In this document: positions 57,881-64,000 of the stretch, piece by piece
How the letters are laid out: each line of letters starts with the position of its first letter
Position numbering within the stretch: the stretch's first letter is position 1
Assembly (NCBI RefSeq): GCF_000719975.1
Contig: NZ_JOIJ01000004.1
Location: forward strand, 124,001 to 188,000
From: Prauserella rugosa
GTDB lineage: Bacteria > Actinomycetota > Actinomycetes > Mycobacteriales > Pseudonocardiaceae
Length of the DNA stretch: 64,000 bases
Direction of reading: 5' to 3'
Position numbers and translations under genes: made by a program
The notes under the pieces: generated by a model
Databases searched by the model: none
What the model was told of the DNA's origin: nothing
Seen by the model: the letters and a program-made list of their open reading frames with translations, nothing else

Positions 57881-59725
57881 ATGCCTGCTCTGCGTTCCCG
57901 AACCACCACCCACGGCCGTAACGCCGCCGGGGCGCGTTCCCTGTGGCGAGCGACCGGGATGACCGACAGCGACTTCGGCAAGCCGATCGTCGCGATCGCC
58001 AACTCGTACACCCAGTTCGTCCCCGGCCACGTACACCTCAAGGATCTCGGCGAGATCGTGGCGAAGGCGGTCGGCGAGGCGGGCGGCGTGGCACGCGAGT
58101 TCCACACCATCGCGGTCGACGACGGCATCGCCATGGGCCACTCGGGCATGCTCTACTCGCTGCCCTCGCGTGAGATCATCGCCGACTCGGTCGAGTACAT
58201 GACCAACGCGCACCAGGCCGACGCGCTGGTGTGTATCTCCAACTGCGACAAGATCACGCCCGGCATGCTCAACGCCGCGATGCGGCTGAACATCCCGACG
58301 GTGTTCGTCTCCGGCGGTCCGATGGAGGCCGGTAAGGCGGTCGCCGTCGACGGCGTGGCTCACCCGTCGAGCGACCTGATCACGACGATCTCGGCGTCGG
58401 CCAACGACAAGGTCGACGAGGAAGGGCTGTCGGAGGTCGAACGCTCGGCGTGCCCGACGTGCGGTTCCTGCTCGGGCATGTTCACGGCGAACTCGATGAA
58501 CTGCCTGACCGAGGCGCTCGGCCTGTCGCTGCCCGGCAACGGATCGACGCTGGCGACCCACGCCGCACGGCGCGCCCTGTTCGAGAACGCGGGCCGCACG
58601 GTCGTCGAGCTGGCCAGGCGCTGGTACGCCGAGGACGACGAGTCGGCGCTGCCGCGCAGTATCGCCTCGAAGGAGGCGTTCGAGAACGCCATGGCGCTCG
58701 ACATGGCCATGGGTGGGTCGACGAACACCGTGCTGCACATCCTCGCCGCCGCACAGGAGGGCGAGGTCGACTTCTCGATCGACGACATCGACCGCATCGG
58801 CCGGTCGGTGCCGTGTCTGTCCAAGGTGGCGCCGAACTCGGACTACCACATGGAGGACGTCCACCGGGCCGGCGGAATCCCGGCGATCCTCGGCGAGCTG
58901 TACCGCGGCGGCCTGCTCAACACCGGCGTGAGCTCGGTGCACTCGCCGTCGCTCGAGCAGTGGCTGTCCACGTGGGACATCCGGAGCGAGTCCCCTTCGC
59001 AGGAGGCGGTGGAACTCTTCCACGCGGCGCCGGGCGGGGTGCGCACCACTCAGGCGTTCTCGACCGACAACCGATGGTCCTCGTTGGACACCGACGCGGC
59101 CGGCGGCTGCATTCGCGACGTCGAGCACGCCTACACCGCCGACGGCGGACTGGCCGTGCTGCGCGGCAACCTCGCCGAGAACGGCGCGGTGATCAAGTCG
59201 GCGGGCATCGACGAGGAGCTGTGGCACTTCGAGGGCCCGGCACGCGTCGTCGAGAGCCAGGAGGAGGCCGTGTCGGCGATCCTCGGCAAGAAGATCCAGC
59301 CCGGTGACGTGATCGTCGTGCGCTACGAGGGTCCTTCTGGCGGTCCCGGCATGCAGGAGATGTTGCATCCGACGGCGTTCCTGAAGGGCGCGGGCCTCGG
59401 CAAGGTGTGTGCGCTGATCACCGACGGCCGCTTCTCCGGCGGGTCGTCGGGCATCTCGGTCGGGCACATCTCGCCGGAGGCCGCGGCGGGCGGCGCCATC
59501 GGACTGGTCGAGGACGGCGACCGCGTGCTCATCGACGTCCATGAGCGCAGGCTCGAACTGCTCGTCAACGAGGACGTGCTCGCCGAGCGCAGGGCCAAGA
59601 TGGACGCCAGTGAGCGGCCGTGGCAGCCCGCCGAACGCCAGCGTCCGGTGACGATGGCACTGCAGGCCTACGCGAAGATGGCGACGTCGGCCGACCGGGG
59701 CGCGGTGCGCGACATCAACCAGTAA
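57881..59725 (+). CDS. ilvD: Dihydroxy-acid dehydratase
   Basis: Iron-sulfur enzyme that dehydrates dihydroxyisovalerate and dihydroxymethylvalerate in valine and isoleucine synthesis. The 614-residue sequence resembles the E. coli enzyme throughout: [45 protein letters not shown], cluster cysteines in [13 protein letters not shown] and [19 protein letters not shown], and [22 protein letters not shown]. The ATG lies 6 nt after TAGCCT (57869-57874), a leaderless arrangement. It runs in the opposite direction to the ilvBNC operon and is followed by a strong terminator. Confidence 0.97.
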   Translation: MPALRSRTTTHGRNAAGARSLWRATGMTDSDFGKPIVAIANSYTQFVPGHVHLKDLGEIVAKAVGEAGGVAREFHTIAVDDGIAMGHSGMLYSLPSREIIADSVEYMTNAHQADALVCISNCDKITPGMLNAAMRLNIPTVFVSGGPMEAGKAVAVDGVAHPSSDLITTISASANDKVDEEGLSEVERSACPTCGSCSGMFTANSMNCLTEALGLSLPGNGSTLATHAARRALFENAGRTVVELARRWYAEDDESALPRSIASKEAFENAMALDMAMGGSTNTVLHILAAAQEGEVDFSIDDIDRIGRSVPCLSKVAPNSDYHMEDVHRAGGIPAILGELYRGGLLNTGVSSVHSPSLEQWLSTWDIRSESPSQEAVELFHAAPGGVRTTQAFSTDNRWSSLDTDAAGGCIRDVEHAYTADGGLAVLRGNLAENGAVIKSAGIDEELWHFEGPARVVESQEEAVSAILGKKIQPGDVIVVRYEGPSGGPGMQEMLHPTAFLKGAGLGKVCALITDGRFSGGSSGISVGHISPEAAAGGAIGLVEDGDRVLIDVHERRLELLVNEDVLAERRAKMDASERPWQPAERQRPVTMALQAYAKMATSADRGAVRDINQ

Positions 59726-59731
59726 CCCCAG

Positions 59732-59775
59732 ACCACGAAGGCGCCGCACCCGTCGGGGTGCGGCGCCTTCGTGGT
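59732..59775 (+). terminator. Terminator after ilvD
   Basis: A 20-bp perfect stem, ACCACGAAGGCGCCGCACCC against GGGTGCGGCGCCTTCGTGGT, with loop GTCG. It starts 6 bp after the stop and is shared with the convergent DoxX gene. Confidence 0.95.
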
Positions 59776-59819
59776 GTTCGGACCGCCTGCCGGCGGCAGT
59801 CTTCTCGGATGTGCGGTGG

Positions 59820-60452
59820 TCAGCGGAACAGGACGATGACCACTGTGGACGCCGCGGCGGCCAGCAGCAGGCCCACCGCGCCGAAGGCGCCCGGCTTGCG
59901 GCGCCAGGGCGTGTTCTTGTCGATCGAGACGCGGCCCGCACCGGTGAACAGCAGGGTCAGCGCCATCAGCGCGAGCACGATGTCGAGTTCGGCGTCGAAG
60001 TAGCCACTGCCGAGCTGGAACTTCGTGAACACGATGTTGGCGGTGACGCCGAGGATCGCGGCCGCACCGAGCGGGGTGAACAGACCGAGCGCGAGCAGCA
60101 GCGCACCGCCGGTCTCGGAGACGGCGGTGATCCACGCGAGCAGGGTGGTCTGACTGGTGTAGCCCATGCCGGTCAGCGCGTCGGCGAACCCGCCGATGCC
60201 GGGACCGTCGAACAGGCCGAACAGTTTCTGCAGGCCGTGCGCACCCATCACCATGGCGAGTGCGAGACGCAGCACCAGCAGGCCGATGTCGAGTCCGGCG
60301 TGCCACCGGTCGGGTTCACGGCGGGTGTCCTCGACGTCGTCCAGCAGGGCGTTCTGGTCTGTTGTCGAGTAACCGGAGCTGTATCCGGAATCGTCGAACG
60401 CGCCGGGGGAACCGGCCGGGAAGTGGGTCGTGGGCTCGTCGGGTGTGCTCAT
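59820..60452 (-). CDS. DoxX family membrane protein
   Basis: A 210-residue protein with a ~65-residue hydrophilic N-terminus and four transmembrane helices (LDIGLLVLRLALAMVMGAHGLQKLFG, LLAWITAVSETGGALLLALGLFTPLGAAAILGV, DIVLALMALTLLFTGAG, AVGLLLAAAASTVVIVLF). RLALAMVMGAHGLQKLFG is the DoxX signature. Mycobacterial homologues take part in membrane-linked redox and thiol stress complexes; the role here is unknown. TACCCT (60461-60466) lies 8 nt before the ATG, suggesting a leaderless mRNA. Confidence 0.88.
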   Translation of the reverse strand: MSTPDEPTTHFPAGSPGAFDDSGYSSGYSTTDQNALLDDVEDTRREPDRWHAGLDIGLLVLRLALAMVMGAHGLQKLFGLFDGPGIGGFADALTGMGYTSQTTLLAWITAVSETGGALLLALGLFTPLGAAAILGVTANIVFTKFQLGSGYFDAELDIVLALMALTLLFTGAGRVSIDKNTPWRRKPGAFGAVGLLLAAAASTVVIVLFR

Positions 60453-60532
60453 ACGCGCGCAGGGTAGAGCATCACCGCGACGACACCGTGAACGCCGCAC
60501 TGCTCACGGTGTCGCCGCGGTGACGATCGGCT

Positions 60533-61441
60533 TCAGGCGTGTGGATCGAAGGGGATGTCCTCGGGCTTGGCCTTCTCCAGGTTGCTTTCGAAGGCTCCGT
60601 CCGAGATGGCCAGACTCGCACTGCCGAAGTCGGCCGCGACGAGCGTGTCACGGATGCCGTCCGGGAAGTGGTCCCAGCTGACGAGGTCGGGATACTGCCA
60701 GGTGCCGTAGTGGTTCTCCGGCGGCTCGTCCCCTGTGGACGCGATCCGGAAGCAGTGGGTGCTGGCACCGTCCTTGTGGTAGACGATCTTGGGATGGGTG
60801 CCTTCCCACTGCACCTCGGAGGCGGGATAGGTCGAGTAGTCGCCGTGGGCGGAGACGGAGACGTACTGGGCCTCGTCGCCGTTGACCCACACGACGACGT
60901 GCTCGATGTCGTGCCGGTGACCGAACGCGTCGAGTCCGGGAACGGCCTGATCCTTCTCGAAGTACAGGTCGTAGAGATAGGCGCACCAGTCCCCGTCGCA
61001 CAGCGACCGTGAGTAGGAGTTGGTGTTGTCCAAATCGGATTGGTCACGGCATTCGCCGTTGAGGGCACCGGAGTTGTTCAGCCCCTCGGCGACCGTACCG
61101 TCGGGACCGATGGCGGGCGTGGGGTAACAGCCGTCGGTGTCGTAGTCGAACGCGGGCTGCCAGGTGCCGTCGGCCTCCGCGTGGCTGGCGGGCAGCGCGG
61201 CAGGCGGTTCGGCGTAGGCCACGCCCGCCATCGGTGCGGCGAGCAGCAGGGCCGTCGCGGTGACGGTCTTGAGCGCGAAGACGGGACGGGTGAGTCGGCG
61301 ACGGGAGCCGGGCACGCGCCGGCCGGTGCGGGGCGAGCTGGTGACGGGTGAGCCGGTGGCGGTCGGGCCAGTATCGGTTGATCCGGTGGCGGGTGAGCTG
61401 GTGTCGGACGATCGGTCGGGCACGGCCGTTGCCGAGTCCAT
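60533..61441 (-). CDS. Secreted NPP1/NLP family (necrosis-inducing-like) protein
   Basis: A 302-residue protein of the NPP1/Nep1-like family, best known from plant-pathogenic oomycetes and fungi but also found in actinomycetes. After a long Ser/Thr/Pro-rich N-region (about 1-50) comes a hydrophobic signal core (TVTATALLLAAPMAGVAYA). The mature domain has the family heptapeptide-like GHRHDIE (canonical GHRHDWE), whose acidic and His residues bind metal, and conserved cysteines (DGCYPTP, SRSLCDGDWC). The ATG follows AGAGGAT. It stands alone, and whether it is toxic is unknown. Confidence 0.88.
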   Translation of the reverse strand: MDSATAVPDRSSDTSSPATGSTDTGPTATGSPVTSSPRTGRRVPGSRRRLTRPVFALKTVTATALLLAAPMAGVAYAEPPAALPASHAEADGTWQPAFDYDTDGCYPTPAIGPDGTVAEGLNNSGALNGECRDQSDLDNTNSYSRSLCDGDWCAYLYDLYFEKDQAVPGLDAFGHRHDIEHVVVWVNGDEAQYVSVSAHGDYSTYPASEVQWEGTHPKIVYHKDGASTHCFRIASTGDEPPENHYGTWQYPDLVSWDHFPDGIRDTLVAADFGSASLAISDGAFESNLEKAKPEDIPFDPHA

Positions 61442-61658
61442 GGGGATCCTCTCTGCCGTCGGTGATCGACTGACAGAGAAGCAGCGCGCCGAGCAAACGA
61501 ACAACCAACATTGGTCGAGAAGTTCGTGCGGATCACTCCGACGGCCCAGCCACGCCGCCGAGCACACCGGCCGGGCACACCCGTGGGACGGGGTCCGACG
61601 CCCGGAGGCCCCGCACGCCGACACCCGTACGCCGACACCCCGCGGGCCGAGGCTCGCC

Positions 61659-62564
61659 TCAGTACTCGCCGTGCACCAGGTTCTCCGGCAGCTCCCCGCC
61701 CGCGTACCTGGCCAGCTCCTTCGCGACGATCGCGTACGAGCGATCGAGCCTGCCGTTGACGAATCCTCCGGTGTGCGGGGTGATGACCACGCCCGGTGTC
61801 GTCCACAGTGGATGCCCGTCCGGCAGCGGTTCCGGCTCGGTGACGTCGAGGATCGCGCGCAGCCGCCGGGACGTCAGCTCCGCCGTCAACGCGTCGGTGT
61901 CGACGACCGGTCCCCTGGCGGCGTTCACGAGCACCGCCCCGTCGGGCATGGCCGCGAGGAACTCGGCGTCGACCATGCCGCGGGTACGGGAGGTCAACGG
62001 CACGAGGAGGACGACGATGTCGGCCTCGCCGAGCAAGGTGGGCAGTTCGTCGACGCCGTGCACTCCCTCGCGGGCGGTCATACCGACCATCGTGACGCGG
62101 ACGTCGAACGGGGTCATCCGGCGTGCGAGCTGCCTGCCCACGTCGCCCGCACCGACGATGACGGCACGTTTGCCCTGCAGGGTGTCGGTGCCGTGCGGGC
62201 GCCACGTGCGTTCGGCCTGGGCCGCCTGGAAGTCCGGCAGTTCGCGGTAGAGCGACAGCAGCGTGGCCATGGCCCACTCCGCGGTGCTCCCGCCGTGCGC
62301 GCCGCGGCACGTCGACAGCAGCACCCCGGGCGGGACGATGTCCACCCACTCCTCCGCCCCGGCACTGCGCAGCTGGATGAGCCGCAGTTTCGGCAGGTCG
62401 GCGAGGATCTTCTCGGTGACTCCGAACCCGGGCACGAGCACCTCGGCCTCGGCGGCCGCATCGGGCAGCGGCTCGCCGGGTACGTACCGGACACCTCGCA
62501 CGCCGTCGACCTCGGAGAGAGCCGTCATACCTTCGTCATCGGGAACCAGAACCGTGATCGCCAT
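61659..62564 (-). CDS. D-2-hydroxyacid dehydrogenase
   Basis: A 301-residue NAD(P)-dependent dehydrogenase. The nucleotide motif is AVIVGAGDVGRQLARRM and the catalytic residues are present: Arg in NAARGPVVD, Glu in DVTEPEPLPDGHPLW and His in VITPHTGG. It lacks the ACT and ASB domains of SerA, so it is a glyoxylate/hydroxypyruvate-type reductase rather than a second SerA. ATG 62564 (MAITVLVPDDEG) is preferred over an upstream start. It is divergent from lppZ, and 217 bp of unassigned sequence with a short CGCCGACACCC duplication separates it from the NLP gene. Confidence 0.85.
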   Translation of the reverse strand: MAITVLVPDDEGMTALSEVDGVRGVRYVPGEPLPDAAAEAEVLVPGFGVTEKILADLPKLRLIQLRSAGAEEWVDIVPPGVLLSTCRGAHGGSTAEWAMATLLSLYRELPDFQAAQAERTWRPHGTDTLQGKRAVIVGAGDVGRQLARRMTPFDVRVTMVGMTAREGVHGVDELPTLLGEADIVVLLVPLTSRTRGMVDAEFLAAMPDGAVLVNAARGPVVDTDALTAELTSRRLRAILDVTEPEPLPDGHPLWTTPGVVITPHTGGFVNGRLDRSYAIVAKELARYAGGELPENLVHGEY

Positions 62565-62637
62565 GGCCCCCATCCTGTCCGACCTCGCCGGACCCGCTTA
62601 CTCGAGGCTCACGGGCGGCGACTTACGCTCGTCTACC

Positions 62638-63825
62638 GTGCGCACCCGACCGCAGCGCAGGTCGTGGCCGCTGGCGATCGCCGTCAGCGGCGTGCTCGTG
62701 CTGTCCGGGTGCGCCGATTTCGGTGACGAGGCGGCGGGTGAGAAGTGGTCGGCCGCACCGGAGCTGACCCCCGAGCAGGGCCCGCAGCCGGAGCTGCCCG
62801 AGGCGGCGACGCCCGAGGTACCGAGCGCGCCGCAACAGCAGCAGACCGAGGTGCCGCCGCCCGAGGGGTGCAAGGACTTCGACGAGGCCGTCATCGCGAC
62901 ATGCCTGGACACGGTGTCGGCCGTGGCGCCGTTGCCCGGCAGTGGGCAGGTGATCAGCGCGCTGGCCGGCGAGCGCAAGAGCGGCCGCGTGATGCTCGTC
63001 GACTCGGAGGGCAAGGAGCAGGAGTTCGCGAAGCTCGACGTCGACGCCTCGGGTGGTGGCGGTCTGACGGGCCTGGCCTTGTCCCCCACCTATTCGGAGG
63101 ACCGGCTCGTCTACGCCTACATCACGACCGCGCAGGACAACCGGGTCGTCCGGTTCGCGCAGGGACAGCCGCCGAAGCCGGTGGTGACGGGCATCCCGAA
63201 GGGCTCGTCCGGCAACGCGGGAGCCCTGCTGGCCACGGCCGACGGTTCGCTGCTGGTGGCGACCGGCGACGCGGGCGACCCGGCCCAGGCGCGTCAGCCA
63301 CGCACCCTGGCGGGCAAGGTGCTGCAGGTGAACGGCACGGGCGATCCGGTGGAGGGTGATTCGCCGGTGCTGGCGTCCGGGTTGACGCAGCCGGGTGGGC
63401 TCTGCCAGACGGCCGACGGCGCGCGCACCTGGGTCACCGACCGCGGCGGCGACAAGGACGCGCTGTACCAGGTCCCTGAGGACGCCGACGGCGGTGCGCT
63501 GCCCGCCGCGGCGTGGACGTGGCCGGACAAGCCGGGCGTGGCCGGGTGCACCGACTGGGCCGATTCGGTGGCGGTGGCCACCGAGTCGGGCGCGAACGTG
63601 CAGAATCTGCCGCTGACTCAGGACGGCTCCGTGGGCGGCGAGCCGCAGGTCATGATGGACGGGGACAACGGCCCGAGTTACGGCAGGCTGGGTGCGCTCG
63701 CGCAGGCCTCCGAGGACGTGGCCATTGCGGGCACGGTGAACAAGGACGGTGGGGACCCGGTGTCGAGTGACGACCGGGTGGTGCTGATCGTGCGGCAGCC
63801 GTCGGGCGGTTCGGGCCGCGACTGA
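62638..63825 (+). CDS. lppZ: LppZ-like lipoprotein, glucose/sorbosone dehydrogenase fold
   Basis: A 395-residue lipoprotein: basic N-terminus, hydrophobic core and lipobox LVLSGC, with the cysteine at about residue 26. The Pro/Glu/Gln-rich linker (APELTPEQGPQPELPEAATPE) is followed by a beta-propeller with LTGLALSPTYSEDRLVYAYITTAQDNRVVRF, GNAGALLATADGSLLVATGDAG and LAGKVLQVNG, typical of soluble quinoprotein sugar dehydrogenases. M. tuberculosis LppZ has the same place and fold; catalytic activity is uncertain. GTG start with TACGCT 8 nt upstream (62624-62629), so probably leaderless. Confidence 0.9.
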   Translation: MRTRPQRRSWPLAIAVSGVLVLSGCADFGDEAAGEKWSAAPELTPEQGPQPELPEAATPEVPSAPQQQQTEVPPPEGCKDFDEAVIATCLDTVSAVAPLPGSGQVISALAGERKSGRVMLVDSEGKEQEFAKLDVDASGGGGLTGLALSPTYSEDRLVYAYITTAQDNRVVRFAQGQPPKPVVTGIPKGSSGNAGALLATADGSLLVATGDAGDPAQARQPRTLAGKVLQVNGTGDPVEGDSPVLASGLTQPGGLCQTADGARTWVTDRGGDKDALYQVPEDADGGALPAAAWTWPDKPGVAGCTDWADSVAVATESGANVQNLPLTQDGSVGGEPQVMMDGDNGPSYGRLGALAQASEDVAIAGTVNKDGGDPVSSDDRVVLIVRQPSGGSGRD

Positions 63826-63853
63826 CGCCCCCGGCTCGGGCGGTGCGCGGAGG

Positions 63854-64000
63854 TCAGCGACGTCGGCGGGCGGGGCGGCGCCGTCGGGTTTCGGCTCGGA
63901 GCGCGCGCACGTCGAGGACGGCGAACACGAGGCTGGCGAGGGCGGCGAGCGCGCCGAGGTATCTCCCGGTCCCTGCGGCGACGGTGACGCCGCTGGCTTC
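63854..64000 (-). CDS. C-terminal part of a membrane protein (cut by window end)
   Basis: An open minus-strand frame of 48 codons running off the window, ending ...GRYLGALAALASLVFAVLDVRALRAETRRRRPARRRR then TGA. It contains one hydrophobic helix and a strongly basic C-terminal tail, as in small membrane proteins of actinomycetes. It is convergent with lppZ, 28 bp away. The family cannot be identified from this fragment. Confidence 0.5.
   Translation of the reverse strand, partial: EASGVTVAAGTGRYLGALAALASLVFAVLDVRALRAETRRRRPARRRR

Overview
The window is high-GC DNA (most third codon positions are G or C) from an actinomycete, most probably a member of the Pseudonocardiaceae; the genus is not resolved. 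The gene order coaD-rsmD ... pyc-recG ... ung-thiL ... ddl-gpsA-cofC-ppk1-mutT1-hupB-leuD-leuC-ndgR ... gltX ... leuB-serA-ilvC-ilvN-ilvB-cfp6 ... lppZ matches, from memory, the Mycobacterium tuberculosis Rv2965c-Rv3006 segment, with other genes inserted. CofC (coenzyme F420), an NdgR-type IclR regulator, HU with a basic tail, a DUF397 protein and many leaderless promoters fit the same assignment.

Layout. 1-11.5 kb: coaD and rsmD, a HelD-type RNA polymerase recycling ATPase, then an accessory stretch (flavin monooxygenase, orphan SagB-type nitroreductase, secreted protein, PucR and AraC regulators, arginase-family hydrolase, and an NmrA-type reductase broken by one extra base). 11.5-24.4 kb: pyruvate carboxylase, recG, a FakA/DAK-type kinase, rpmB, LysE exporter with a divergent CGNR-type regulator, ung, gamma carbonic anhydrase, GNAT, thiL, a stand-alone RAM domain and a DUF3515 lipid/membrane-anchored protein. 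24.4-34.5 kb: ddl, a MocR/PdxR regulator with a divergent PNPOx-fold gene, cysteine dioxygenase, gpsA, an acyltransferase, cofC, ppk1 and mutT1. 34.5-46.9 kb: hupB, leuDC and ndgR, tRNA-Glu and tRNA-Gln beside gltX, a flavin monooxygenase with a palindromic operator, an FAH-family hydrolase, cimA and leuB. 46.9-64 kb: a large secreted subtilisin, serA, a DUF397 protein, ilvBNC, cfp6, ilvD, DoxX, an NPP1/NLP-type secreted protein, a 2-hydroxyacid dehydrogenase and lppZ.

The central theme is branched-chain amino acid synthesis. cimA, leuCD, leuB, ilvBN, ilvC and ilvD together form a complete route from pyruvate and acetyl-CoA to isoleucine that bypasses threonine, and they also cover most of valine and leucine synthesis (leuA is not in the window). 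Two of these units carry attenuator architecture in their leaders. Upstream of cimA there is a short ORF ending in ...RVIIIGRRAG followed by a strong hairpin plus U-tract. Upstream of ilvB a leaderless GTG ORF (MTPQTILVLPKRVDVEDNA) is followed by a terminator. Both leader ORFs are read directly from the sequence; the attenuation mechanism is inferred.

Two kinds of dispersed repeat stand out: a 133-nt nested palindrome present twice (near 15.0 and 38.5 kb), and arrays of a 21-bp unit built on CGTGTTGCGG at three intergenic sites (19.3, 20.7 and 57.0 kb). No transposase, CRISPR array or prophage was seen.
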